Assembly: GCA_040877875.1 (NCBI GenBank)
Contig: JBBDNC010000202.1
Span: 1 to 51,509 of the forward strand
Source: JBBDNC01 sp040877875
Lineage (GTDB): Bacteria; Bacteroidota; Rhodothermia; Balneolales; Balneolaceae
Reading direction: 5' to 3'
Length of the DNA: 51,509 bases
A program made the position numbers and the translations under genes. Position 1 is the first letter of the stretch. The number at the start of each line of letters is the position of its first letter. Positions 43,174 to 51,509 of the stretch are shown piece by piece. The notes under the pieces were generated by a model. The model ran no database searches and was not told the origin of the DNA. It saw only the letters and a list, made by a program, of their open reading frames with translations.

Positions 43174-43540
43174 TTATTTCAATTTATATGGATCATAACC
43201 GTCCGTTACCTTCTCCAGGGCCGTCAGTTTATCCAGCGTGGTGAGCTTACTGTCTCTTATATCCCTAAATTGCTTAACCAACACATTAAAGCACCTTTTT
43301 CATCGTTTTATCTGCCAGTTCTTCATCCAAATTTTTCAGATATTTTTGAATCGTTTCAAGTTTTGAATTCCGAAGCGTTTGCATAAGCTCGATAAGATCT
43401 ACCCGGATTCAACGGCAGGTTGGGCAAAGGAATGTCGGGAAGCATGGAAAGATACAGATTCCCTGAGAAATAGGGGCAATAGCCGAGTTGCTTCACCCGG
43501 TTGAGCCGGTAACTGTTAAGGAACGGTACTTTGGTAATGA
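43174..43540 (-). other. possible further decayed coding DNA between alr and the remnant
   Basis: Short minus-strand frames follow one another in different phases: SYRLNRVKQLGYCPYFSGNL and LYLSMLPDIPLPNLPLNPG, then DLIELMQTLRNSKLETIQKY, then VKQFRDIRDSKLTTLDKLTA. Each looks protein-like and each is cut by stops. None has a good start or a family I can name. Confidence 0.3.
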
Positions 43541-44698
43541 TTATTTAACTGCAATACGTGGAATCGCTGAAGGCAGACGGCTGACGAGTTCATTGTTAAT
43601 CGCATTTGTAAACTCTGAAAACGACCGGATACTGATCACATTATTTCCCTTTCGGCCAATCAACAGGACTTCATCCCCAGCCTCTACGTCCCTGATATGG
43701 GTCACATCCACCATAAACACATTCATGTTGACAAGCCCGACGACCGGGGCTTTAACCCCCCGAATCAAAACCTCTCCCTTGTTCGACAAGGACCTCGGAT
43801 ATCCGTTGCTGTATCCAATCGGCAAAACGGCAATTTTCATTTCTTTAGGAGCCTGATAACTGGTTCCATATCCGACATATTCACCTTTCTCAAGATGTTT
43901 GATATGCATAACATCCGTTTTCCAGGTCAATACCCGTTTCAGCGGGGCATCTTTGCTTTTTCCCGTCTGCAGCAAATGTAGATTGTAGATATCCGGACCG
44001 GGCCACATTCCATACTGGGCGGTTCCAATACGCACCAAATCCATGACCGTATCCGGAAAAGCAAGTGCCGCTGCCGAGCAAGCGGTATGCCGCAATTCCG
44101 GCAATATTCCACTGTTTTTCACCTGGTTATACAACTCTTCAAATTTCTGTTGCTGTTTCACAATTCGAAACTGGTTCGACAAGGATTCGATTCCGGCAAA
44201 ATGTGTACAGAATCCTTTAAACACCAGAAATTCACGGTGAGACTTCAGGTAATTCAACACCCATGGCAGCTCCTGCTCTGACAAACCCGTTCTGTTGCCT
44301 CCTGTTTCCACTTCAAGGTGAACGATCGCTTTTTTACCCAATTTTTCCGCTACCTGACGTGCTTTCTTCAGGCGGGGAATATCAAACACAAAAAATTCAA
44401 TATGGTTGCCGATCACCCATTCCAAATCGTCGTCATATAGAATACCCATGATCATAATTGCACTGTCCTGCCTGCAAGCCTGTCTGACTTCCCACGCTTC
44501 ATAACTTGAAGCCACTGAAAAATGACGGACTCCTGCCTTTTCAGCCATCGGTACGAATGTCTCCATTCCATGTCCGAAAGCATTTGCTTTCACCACAGAG
44601 GAGAAAACGGGATCTGAACCGATTTTTTTTCTGATGAAGTTAATATTTTGCCTGAGTGCTGACTGACTCAGTTCAATTCTGGAGGAGTGCCGAACCAT
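43541..44698 (-). CDS. alr: alanine racemase
   Basis: Alr interconverts L- and D-alanine with PLP, supplying D-Ala for peptidoglycan. The 385-aa protein has K37 in VVKANAFGHG (PLP lysine), R136 in ETGGNRTGL, and the second catalytic Tyr (Y277) in VGYGTSY. Two motif positions differ from the common form: Phe41 replaces Tyr in KANAYGHG, and NMN (324-326) stands where CMD-like residues are common. The barrel and C-terminal beta domain are complete. It lies 54 bases after the 670-aa gene on the same strand, so co-transcription is likely. Confidence 0.92.
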   Translation of the reverse strand: MVRHSSRIELSQSALRQNINFIRKKIGSDPVFSSVVKANAFGHGMETFVPMAEKAGVRHFSVASSYEAWEVRQACRQDSAIMIMGILYDDDLEWVIGNHIEFFVFDIPRLKKARQVAEKLGKKAIVHLEVETGGNRTGLSEQELPWVLNYLKSHREFLVFKGFCTHFAGIESLSNQFRIVKQQQKFEELYNQVKNSGILPELRHTACSAAALAFPDTVMDLVRIGTAQYGMWPGPDIYNLHLLQTGKSKDAPLKRVLTWKTDVMHIKHLEKGEYVGYGTSYQAPKEMKIAVLPIGYSNGYPRSLSNKGEVLIRGVKAPVVGLVNMNVFMVDVTHIRDVEAGDEVLLIGRKGNNVISIRSFSEFTNAINNELVSRLPSAIPRIAVK

Positions 44699-44752
44699 AT
44701 CAAAAGTTTTACTTTACAATCTAGTGTAATGAATAGAAACCAATATGACGGG

Positions 44753-46765
44753 TTATAAACCATCAGGGTAACCGGCCGGTTCCGTCCATTGATACGATTC
44801 GCTCCAACTGCTCTTGGCCAAATCCACTACTTTCTGTATTTCATGATCGTCCACTTTGTTCAAGCCTTCCAGATCTGCCCGGTTATAGTGAAAAGCATAG
44901 AGACGGGAAGCAAATTGGTGAAACGGAAGCGAGGATTCTCCGGGTCGTTCCCCGTTCCCAGCTACGGTTGGACGGATAGTATCCTGCCAGCGCTGACGCC
45001 CTTCGTTATTGGGATTCAATATAAACACCCGAGTCTGCCCTTTGATCTTGCGTACTCGGAGGATAGAAACAGCGTGAAAACCAATCAGTTTACCTGTCGA
45101 AGAGGTCAAAAATATTCCCACCGGATTAGGATAGGCCAGATCATGTCCGCCATTATACTCCGGATGGTGAGTGATATAAAAAGTTCTGACAAATTTTTCA
45201 TAATCCTTGATTGAATTTGTCAGGTAATCGTAGGCAGAAATAAATCCCGTCGGGATCCAGTGTCCATACATGGCCGGATTGACCCATTTGTGCGGATCAT
45301 CCGCCCGGTTGGCTGCCCGTCTCATCATTTCGTTATAGATCTTGTCGAGATGGGGGACCAATACCACCGACACTGCATCCAGATTATAATCCAGTTCCTT
45401 CACAAGCCCCGGAATCAGTTCTTCTGATTTAATGATCGTCCCCTCAAACCGCATCCAGAGACTGTTGGATTTAGCAGCGCTTTCGATCATACGCAACAAT
45501 TTTCCAGGGGCATGGCTGCTCCAGAGGCTTATACCCCGTGCCGACTGGCAGGTTGGATTCCAACCCTGACCGACCCCAAGGGGTTGACCCAATATTCCCA
45601 GGCATTCGGCTACCAGTATATATTTCGGGTCGAGGTTGGTCTCCGGCCTCGATTTTTTAATGGTGGATGCCACATCTGCATGCAAATCAAGCCCCAAAAT
45701 CCGTTGCAAACCGCTCTTGACCGGCTGATGGGACAAAAGGGAGCGTTCCAGCAGTTTGGCAAGTCCATAACTGGATCGGGCGGTATCAGGTTGGATCACG
45801 GCACGAATGAGCCCGGCCACAAACTTTTTATGCTGGTCAAGTTCAGCCCTGCCCACTTTATCCAGTCCGAGAACCTTTTTCATAAGTTCAAGGTCGTCCG
45901 CCACATGGCGAAGCAATATTGCATGGGAAGAAACCGCCAGCCCCGTTTCACGCATCGTTTCCGACAAAGCTTCACACTCTTGCAGAATCTGCTTTCGTTT
46001 CGCCTGATTCAGATACTGACTGTACTCCTCGTCTGATAATTCTCCAGCCTTTTCAGAAGGGGCAAAAACCGCTTGAATATAGCGGTTCAGGCGCCGGTCT
46101 TCCCCATGATCAGACGAAAGTTGGATCTGGTGTTTAACCGTAGATATAATTTGGAGAACACGGTCGGTAACAACCGGCCTTTGGACACAAATCAGTTCGA
46201 TTTCTTTGGCCAACCGGCCCTTTATCTGGTCTACCGATATCTGTTCGGTTAAAAATTCAAACAGAGCCCGAATTTTCCTGAGTGTATTCTCATCGAGCGA
46301 GTCAAGTCCATCGGATTCGTCCGGAAAGATCAAATCAAGATTATTAACCAGGGTTTCTTCCAGAAATACACGGGCTTTACCTGGCTGAAATTTTTTATAC
46401 CGGACCTCCTCATTTGCCAGGGCAAGCATACGCAGCTCACTCAGAATTTCCAAAACTGTAGTTTCCCCCCCTGCTTTCAGTGTTCCCCCCACAAGTGAGG
46501 GCACCAGGCGAGCCGGATCCTCCCACATGGTTTCTGTAAAAATACCTGCCTGAATCAGGGATTCCATTTCATGATATAGAAATCGGACACCCTCTTCACT
46601 GTCAGTCAGTATATCCACACTACTGAGTAATTTCTTTTTATGGGTCTCAGCAAGCAGTGAATTTGTTTCAGATACCTTCTTTAAATTTTCATGAAATTTC
46701 TGTTTGAGGGGGTTAGGTATGGTTGGACGGCTGCTATTCAATAGAACTGCATTTCTTGTATTCAA
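44753..46765 (-). CDS. 670-aa protein with a candidate papain-like Cys/His/Asn triad, unknown
   Basis: No signal peptide or membrane segment. Residues 1-370 are helical and charged. The C-terminal part holds WNPTCQSARGISLWSSHAPG (C406), then GFHAVSILRVRK (H564) and FILNPNNEGRQRW (N584-N587). A Cys that starts a helix, then a His on a strand, then a strand ending in Asn is the order of papain-like peptidases and transglutaminases, so I infer that fold. The start is TTG at 46765 with AGGA five bases before it; no ATG fits. Its same-strand neighbours are an ATP-grasp ligase and alr. Confidence 0.6.
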   Translation of the reverse strand: MNTRNAVLLNSSRPTIPNPLKQKFHENLKKVSETNSLLAETHKKKLLSSVDILTDSEEGVRFLYHEMESLIQAGIFTETMWEDPARLVPSLVGGTLKAGGETTVLEILSELRMLALANEEVRYKKFQPGKARVFLEETLVNNLDLIFPDESDGLDSLDENTLRKIRALFEFLTEQISVDQIKGRLAKEIELICVQRPVVTDRVLQIISTVKHQIQLSSDHGEDRRLNRYIQAVFAPSEKAGELSDEEYSQYLNQAKRKQILQECEALSETMRETGLAVSSHAILLRHVADDLELMKKVLGLDKVGRAELDQHKKFVAGLIRAVIQPDTARSSYGLAKLLERSLLSHQPVKSGLQRILGLDLHADVASTIKKSRPETNLDPKYILVAECLGILGQPLGVGQGWNPTCQSARGISLWSSHAPGKLLRMIESAAKSNSLWMRFEGTIIKSEELIPGLVKELDYNLDAVSVVLVPHLDKIYNEMMRRAANRADDPHKWVNPAMYGHWIPTGFISAYDYLTNSIKDYEKFVRTFYITHHPEYNGGHDLAYPNPVGIFLTSSTGKLIGFHAVSILRVRKIKGQTRVFILNPNNEGRQRWQDTIRPTVAGNGERPGESSLPFHQFASRLYAFHYNRADLEGLNKVDDHEIQKVVDLAKSSWSESYQWTEPAGYPDGL

Positions 46766-46902
46766 ATTAGTCCTGTCTCTTTCTCTTCTTTCCGTTTCAT
46801 TTCGATCCCTGCAAATACTGGGAATAACATCCGGAGCCTTCCAAGGTCACTCAATTATATAAATAAATCAGGCACGGTTTTTTAAAGTTAAAAAGTCCTC
46901 AG

Positions 46903-46926
46903 CCCGATCTTTGGTCAGGGATCGGG
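46903..46926 (-). terminator. hairpin after the ATP-grasp gene
   Basis: CCCGATC (46903-46909) and GATCGGG (46920-46926) form a perfect 7-bp stem with a 10-base loop one base after the stop codon. On the transcript a T5 run follows after eight bases. It may end or attenuate transcription before the 670-aa gene. Confidence 0.45.
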
Positions 46927-46927
46927 A

Positions 46928-48151
46928 TCAGGCGTAAAAGTCCACATCCTGGTAATGGCGGAGCAATTCACGCATTCTTTCAGGATCATTACCATTAAAG
47001 AAAACGGTTCCGTAGTGGTTTCCAAACCCTTCACGCTGATCGGATACCTTATGGTCGGATGGAGTATAGAGGGTATGGTCTTCAAAAAAGGAATCTTCTT
47101 TCAATTCATCGGGAATCTGGAGTTTGGTAATCCTGCCCGCTTTCGGATAAACCATGACGCTACCGGCATAGTTTTGTCCGTCCCGGATTTCCTGGTCCGG
47201 GAAAAAGTTTTTCACTTCTTCATCTGTCGCCGAGGGATCACTGCAAAGTACAAGGGCTTGAATCGGATCGAATCCATGGGCTTTTTCGATCAGCTCAAAG
47301 ATGTGTCCCCCCGGAATCCGGCAAGCCACTTCACCAAAACTAAGGGTATTATCCTCGGTCAGAAACCATTCGGGATGGATCACACCGTATTCAATTCCGA
47401 ACGACTTGACAAGACGCTCCATGGCATCGCGAATCATCGTCCGTTTTTGCTCCAGCTCCGGACCGGCAGGAACAAAATTGGAATACCCGAGTTTTACATA
47501 TTCGGTAATATTCAGAAATCGAATCTTGCCATTATGAATAAACGCTTCGCACGAAAATTCCTTCCCCGGCAGATGACTCTCCACCATACAGGGAAAATCC
47601 TTGTCAACGACTTTCTCTTCAATATCCTGCTTATTCCGCAAAAGCTTATGTCCGACGGTCCCCGCGGCACTAAATGGTTTCAAATGTACCCAGGCATCCT
47701 CTTCACCGGCCAACTGCAGATTGGCTTCATTGAGCCGGTCCATAAAATCATGAACTCCCTGCCGAGTGTAGACTTCCTCAAAAAGGCCCACACGTAAGCC
47801 GGCAAGCAGGGCCTTTCGCTTCATAATGGCCTTGTTGCGAAACAGATATGCCCGATTCAACAAGCGCGGCTCATCCCTGAAAATCGAATTCAGGGCACCG
47901 GCCCATTCAACCGTCTCTTCAAACAGGGGAACAGCAAAGTCCACATTTTTTTCATCCAGCAGTTCTTTTAACTGTATACTGTTCGATTGTTCATTCCATT
48001 CCTTGAAATTCCATCCTACAAAAGGGATGTCATATTCCCTGGCGGTCTCCTCAAATTCCGGAAAACTGACAACCACAAAAGGTCTGTTCATTTTTTGCAT
48101 ACTCTCAACAGCCGGAAGACTCCAGCCCAGTAACGCTACTTTATCACTCAT
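46928..48151 (-). CDS. ATP-grasp ligase, amino-acid or peptide ligase type
   Basis: A 407-aa ATP-grasp enzyme, which would join a carboxylate to an amine through an acyl phosphate. Visible parts: an N-terminal Rossmann-like domain (VALLGWSLPAVESMQKM), the ATP-binding strand WVHLKPFSAAGTVGHKL (K158), MVESHLPGKEFSCEAF (E191), and the Mg/substrate segment GVIHPEWFLTEDNTLSFGEV then ACRIPGGHIF (E274, R278). The last motif is like dipeptide and amino-acid ligases (ATP-grasp_4), rather than purine or carbamoyl enzymes. The substrate is unknown. It starts with ATG and is first of three same-strand genes. Confidence 0.8.
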   Translation of the reverse strand: MSDKVALLGWSLPAVESMQKMNRPFVVVSFPEFEETAREYDIPFVGWNFKEWNEQSNSIQLKELLDEKNVDFAVPLFEETVEWAGALNSIFRDEPRLLNRAYLFRNKAIMKRKALLAGLRVGLFEEVYTRQGVHDFMDRLNEANLQLAGEEDAWVHLKPFSAAGTVGHKLLRNKQDIEEKVVDKDFPCMVESHLPGKEFSCEAFIHNGKIRFLNITEYVKLGYSNFVPAGPELEQKRTMIRDAMERLVKSFGIEYGVIHPEWFLTEDNTLSFGEVACRIPGGHIFELIEKAHGFDPIQALVLCSDPSATDEEVKNFFPDQEIRDGQNYAGSVMVYPKAGRITKLQIPDELKEDSFFEDHTLYTPSDHKVSDQREGFGNHYGTVFFNGNDPERMRELLRHYQDVDFYA

Positions 48152-48348
48152 AATAGGATTCTCTGATTCGTTTGATTCAACTTAATTCATTTAAATACTC
48201 AATCGGGGATTGAAGAAAATTCTGAAAGTTGATAGATAAAAGATGAAGGGATTAAAAGACAGTTAAAACGGATGGGTAAATCATGATGTGTAGAGATAAT
48301 GATTTCTCTGCACTTATCATTCCAATCCATATCTTTTCAACCACCGGA

Positions 48349-48792
48349 TCATCCGGCTACTCTTTTCAAAGTATCGGCCAAAACTTCAGGTTCGTCAGTC
48401 CCGATTCGTACAGAGGTGCCTCCCCTCCTGATAATTTCAACAGCGTGAAATCCTGATACATTATACAACCATCCCCTTCCAGGCCGGAAGCGGATGCCAA
48501 TCCCATCCACAAACCCGGTCCTGATGGGGTGAACTTTTTCAATTTCTTTAAAGGGGATGCTAAAGTTTAACAATCCAATGCCGAAATACCAGCTCAGTTT
48601 TTCTTCATCGACCCTGACCGTCAGCGACCAGAAATTAGCCAATAAAAGAGCAAGCAGGCCTAAAACTGCCCAAAGGACAGCCCCATCCAGGCCCGTCGAT
48701 TCCATATCCCGAATCATTCCGGCAATCATCAGGGCAACGACCCCCAAGACAAGGATCATAAAGTAACCGGGTTGTGTATGTTGATAGATCAC
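48349..48792 (-). CDS. membrane protein with a PH-like domain
   Basis: A 147-aa protein with two membrane helices (about 10-27 and 38-55: YFMILVLGVVALMIAGMI and AVLWAVLGLLALLLANFW) followed by a bacterial PH-like beta domain (LTVRVDEEKLSWYFGIGLLN, FSIPFKEIEKVHPIRTGF, SVRIGTDEPEVLADTLKR). This is the plan of bPH/YdbT- or YcxB-like proteins of unknown role. The start is GTG at 48792. A short CCGGATCATCCGG palindrome overlaps the stop codon. Confidence 0.65.
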   Translation of the reverse strand: MIYQHTQPGYFMILVLGVVALMIAGMIRDMESTGLDGAVLWAVLGLLALLLANFWSLTVRVDEEKLSWYFGIGLLNFSIPFKEIEKVHPIRTGFVDGIGIRFRPGRGWLYNVSGFHAVEIIRRGGTSVRIGTDEPEVLADTLKRVAG

Positions 48793-48847
48793 GTTTAAAA
48801 AATTAATGAAAGATAAAATTCGATAGTCATAAAATTAAAACCGGAGT

Positions 48848-48887
48848 ATGCCGGCCCGAGGGACTCATGTTACACATCCACCGGCAT
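48848..48887 (-). terminator. hairpin after the NamZ-like gene
   Basis: ATGCCGG (48848-48854) and CCGGCAT (48881-48887) are perfect 7-bp arms a few bases after the stop of the NamZ-like gene, and on the transcript a TTTT run follows within ten bases. The 26-base loop is long, so the call is tentative. Confidence 0.4.
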
Positions 48888-48894
48888 TTGAGAT

Positions 48895-50148
48895 TTATTC
48901 CGGGGCTGATTCATAGATCAGGTAAGGAGACCGTTGTTTCCGGAAAGTTTCCAGGTTAAAATCCCACCTGGTATTATCGTCTTCCCATTCCCGGAGGTTC
49001 CTTATTTCGTCGGTACCGGCCAGGCGATAGATAAAAGGCCGGATTTCCGCTTCTTTAGTGTGATTCATCAAAAACGTCAGGATCCTGAGTCCCGATTCTA
49101 CCGGTTCATACAAATCGTAATCCGTAACTGTAATTTTCAACCCGGAGGATTGAATCCCTTCATGTTTCGGGTTCACAGCCTTCCCTGGAATCGACACCGG
49201 GACAAATTCGGTTTTGACAAGTTGAGCACCCTGAATCTTGGACTGTAACTGTTTCAGGTCGAAATCATCAAAATTTGTCGAAGGAGATCCGAGAGTCAGG
49301 AACGGATCCTTTGTCCCCCGTCCCTCTGAAAGGGTTGTCCCTTCCACAAGGCAAGTACCCAGGTATACAAAAGCATGTTCGAAAGTCGGCAGGTTCGGAG
49401 ACGGGGGCGTCCATCCAAGTCCGGTTTCCGGCCATTTCATACTGCGTTGCCACCCTTTCATGGGAATGACCCTGAATGGAGGAGAGGATTCAAAATCGAT
49501 CCATTTTTCACCAATCATCATTTTGCCGAGCTCCCCGAGAGTCATCCCGTGGGCGACGGGGATGGGGTACATTCCGACAAACGACTGATGCTTTTCATCC
49601 ATCATCCAGCCCGATACATAATCACCGCCGGCAGGGTTTGGCCGGTCGAGGAGCCAAACGGGTTTTTCATACTCCGCAGCAGCCTCAAGCAACAGCCCGA
49701 GAGTAGAATTATAGGTATAAAACCGGGCCCCCACATCCTGCATGTCGAAAATCAAGAGATCCACTTCCTCCAGCATTGTGCCGGTCGGTTTTCGGGTCTC
49801 TCCATAGAGAGAGAAAACCGGCAGGCCTGTAGCCTGGTCCACTCCGTTCTCAATCACTTCACCCGCCCCGGCTTCTCCACGGAACCCGTGTTCCGGGGCA
49901 AATAAAGCGGCAACATCCACTCCGCGAGCCAACAGGGTGTCCAGCATGTGTGTTTGCCCGATCCTCGCAGTAGGATTCATGACAAGCCCAACTCTCTGCC
50001 CTTCCAGTTCTTCAAGATGGTGCTCAATGAGAACTTCTGCACCTGTCCTGACAGGAAAAACCTCCTGCGGGACCGCCGTATTGCAGCCATGGATGAGAAT
50101 AACTGTAAGAATCAACCCTGAAGGCCTTAAAAAAGTTTTGAAACTCAT
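48895..50148 (-). CDS. NamZ-like exo-beta-N-acetylmuramidase (DUF1343), lipoprotein
   Basis: A 417-aa member of the DUF1343/NamZ family; the B. subtilis member is an exo-N-acetylmuramidase of peptidoglycan recycling (GH171). Motifs: LIFDMQDVGARFYTYNSTLG, LDRPNPAGGDYVSG, PVAHGMTLGELG and SPNLPTFEHAFVYLGTCLVE followed by TTLSEGRGTKDPF. The N-terminus (LILTVILIHGC) is a lipoprotein signal with Cys at about 22, so it acts in the periplasm or at a membrane. It is transcribed alone, with a hairpin downstream. Confidence 0.9.
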   Translation of the reverse strand: MSFKTFLRPSGLILTVILIHGCNTAVPQEVFPVRTGAEVLIEHHLEELEGQRVGLVMNPTARIGQTHMLDTLLARGVDVAALFAPEHGFRGEAGAGEVIENGVDQATGLPVFSLYGETRKPTGTMLEEVDLLIFDMQDVGARFYTYNSTLGLLLEAAAEYEKPVWLLDRPNPAGGDYVSGWMMDEKHQSFVGMYPIPVAHGMTLGELGKMMIGEKWIDFESSPPFRVIPMKGWQRSMKWPETGLGWTPPSPNLPTFEHAFVYLGTCLVEGTTLSEGRGTKDPFLTLGSPSTNFDDFDLKQLQSKIQGAQLVKTEFVPVSIPGKAVNPKHEGIQSSGLKITVTDYDLYEPVESGLRILTFLMNHTKEAEIRPFIYRLAGTDEIRNLREWEDDNTRWDFNLETFRKQRSPYLIYESAPE

Positions 50149-50529
50149 TTATTCAGTGAAATGTGTTCATCATTCAGTTAACTTTTAAAAAGGGTGCCGA
50201 TTCTGAGGCCAACTGTCAAATTTTAATTGTAAATTTTTAGAATACAACGACGAACAAATGCCAATTAGCGAACTGCCAGATCTGTTTCACTGACTAACTT
50301 CCTCCAACCGGCGGGTGACACGCTGTTTTCTATCTCCCGATTACTCATGATTATCTTGTGCTTTTTTTAAAAAATATGCAAATAAACCTGTACAAAATTA
50401 AAACACCCTTCGACCCTTTATTTATTTTTTACGGAACGTAATTCGATATTTTACAATTTAAGTACATAATGGAATTCAATTTATCCCGATACCCATCTCT
50501 AATTAAACTTTAAACTTACTCACTTACTT
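50149..50529. other. divergent non-coding region between the NamZ-like and sugar dehydrogenase genes
   Basis: About 380 AT-rich bases with no supported gene. It should carry promoters in both directions. A weak plus-strand candidate is TATTTTAC near 50447 with T-rich DNA about 20 bases upstream. Nothing else is clear. Confidence 0.4.
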
Positions 50530-51509
50530 ATGCGCTTTCTGTTATCCTTTATTCTTATTCTGATTTGCTCAAGCTGTACATCGGCTGAAACCGAGCCCGG
50601 TGTCAGCAATAATGATGATCTTAGTAATTCCTATGAAGTGGTTGAAGCCTTTCCAAATCTTTCCTTCAACCGGCCGGTGGATTTGCAGCACCCCGGTGAC
50701 GGAACCCATCGCCTGTTCGTAGTTGAACAGAGCGGGGTCATCCACGTTTTTGAGAACGATCCTTCTGCTTCAGAAAAATCTGTATTTCTGGATATCACCG
50801 ACCGTGTAGAGGATGAAAGAAATGAAGAAGGCCTTCTCGGACTTGCCTTTCATCCTGATTTTGAAACCAACGGAACCTTCTATGTCAACTATACGACTCC
50901 CGGTGCATCGGATCCCGATAATCGGGGACTCACCCATATCTCCAGGTTCCAGGTTGACGCCGATCATCCTGATCAAGCCGTCAAGGAAAGTGAAGAGGTC
51001 ATCCTTTCATATGATCAGCCTTTCTGGAATCACAACGGCGGACAGATTGCATTTGGGCCGGACGGATACTTGTATATCGCTGTAGGGGACGGCGGTTCAG
51101 GTGGAGATCCACAGGGTCATGGGCAAGACCGCACAACGTTGCTGGGAACTATTTTGCGCATCGATGTTGACCGCCAGGAAGACGGCAACAACTATGCGAT
51201 CCCTGCTGATAATCCATTCGCAGGCAATACCCAGGGTTATCGTGAAGAGATCTTCGCCTATGGTTTGAGAAACCCATGGCGGTTTAGTTTTGACGCCGAA
51301 ACCGGCCGGCTTTGGACCGGAGATGTCGGACAAAATGCTTACGAAGAGATTGACGTAGTTGAAAACGGGGGTAACTACGGATGGAACATTATGGAGGGGA
51401 ATCACTGTTTTGAACCTTCTACAGGCTGTGACCGAGAGGGCCTTGAACTCCCCGTATGGGATTACAGCCAGGAATCCGGAGATAAGTCCATAACCGGGGG
51501 ATTTGTCTA
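50530..51509 (+). CDS. PQQ-dependent sugar dehydrogenase-like beta-propeller (5' part, cut by window end)
   Basis: The first 326 residues of a glucose/sorbosone dehydrogenase (GSDH) family protein; the frame is open to the window end. The N-terminus MRFLLSFILILICSSC is a probable lipoprotein signal. Then LQHPGDGTHRLFVVEQSGVI, EEGLLGLAFHPDF, WNHNGGQIAFGPDGYLYIAV, GDGGSGGDP, AYGLRNPWRFSFD and GDVGQNAYEEIDVV with GGNYGW are family motifs of the six-bladed propeller that binds PQQ and Ca2+. The cofactor and sugar are inferred from the family. The ATG at 50530 fits the signal peptide. Confidence 0.9.
   Translation, partial: MRFLLSFILILICSSCTSAETEPGVSNNDDLSNSYEVVEAFPNLSFNRPVDLQHPGDGTHRLFVVEQSGVIHVFENDPSASEKSVFLDITDRVEDERNEEGLLGLAFHPDFETNGTFYVNYTTPGASDPDNRGLTHISRFQVDADHPDQAVKESEEVILSYDQPFWNHNGGQIAFGPDGYLYIAVGDGGSGGDPQGHGQDRTTLLGTILRIDVDRQEDGNNYAIPADNPFAGNTQGYREEIFAYGLRNPWRFSFDAETGRLWTGDVGQNAYEEIDVVENGGNYGWNIMEGNHCFEPSTGCDREGLELPVWDYSQESGDKSITGGFV

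Noticed and set aside
43165..43386. 73-codon + strand frame downstream of alr
   Set aside because: Opposite to the protein-like minus-strand fragments and without motifs.
1..51509. CRISPR arrays, tRNA or rRNA genes
   Set aside because: No regularly spaced direct repeats and no cloverleaf or rRNA-like stretches were found by eye.

Overview
The window looks like the chromosome of a rod-shaped, Gram-negative bacterium of the Bacteroidota/Balneolota/Rhodothermota (FCB) side of the tree. Reasons: BamA with three tandem Skp/OmpH chaperones, many lipoproteins, few Shine-Dalgarno sites, several TTG/GTG starts, and promoters that fit the Bacteroidetes -33/-7 pattern (a perfect TAnnTTTG before hsdM). 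A Balneolia-like genus is my guess from protein style only. No rRNA, tRNA or CRISPR array was seen.

Layout. 1-5747 (+): recA-recX-AI-2E-type permease-purN-purH (recombination, purine synthesis). 5751-5931: a ~180 bp intergenic element with inverted ends; one end of a second copy lies at the very start of the window, upstream of recA. 6292-11792 (+): the elongasome operon mreB-mreC-mreD-mrdA(PBP2)-rodA. 11955-14137: rnhB (-) and an orphan VWA-domain gene (+). 14183-20632 (-): ompH x3, bamA, uppS, ribH and a PHP phosphoesterase. 20637-30730 (-): S41 protease, LysM lytic transglycosylase, nadE, a lipoprotein amidohydrolase, a Nudix hydrolase, pyrG and a small membrane protein. 30815-31558 (+): rlmB.

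31635-43173 is an accessory defence island, all on the minus strand and partly very AT-rich: hsdM - abiEi - abiEii - a DUF6414-like gene split at an A9 tract - a HEPN-motif protein - a membrane-anchored small protein - hsdS - hsdR. It is thus a type I restriction-modification locus whose M and S genes are separated by a type IV toxin-antitoxin pair and three extra genes. Most junctions overlap or lie within 11 bases, so the set is probably one transcript from a promoter at 42519-42526, with a 39-bp inverted repeat in front of abiEi as a likely operator. Beyond hsdM lie an IS3-type transposase stub and frameshifted gene remnants.

43541-48151 (-) holds alr (alanine racemase), a 670-aa protein with a candidate papain-like Cys/His/Asn triad, and an ATP-grasp ligase. 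These three may form a small D-amino-acid or peptide-modifying pathway and are the best candidate for an undescribed system. The end holds a PH-like membrane protein, a NamZ/DUF1343 muramidase lipoprotein and, on the + strand, the 5' part of a PQQ-type sugar dehydrogenase cut by the window edge.
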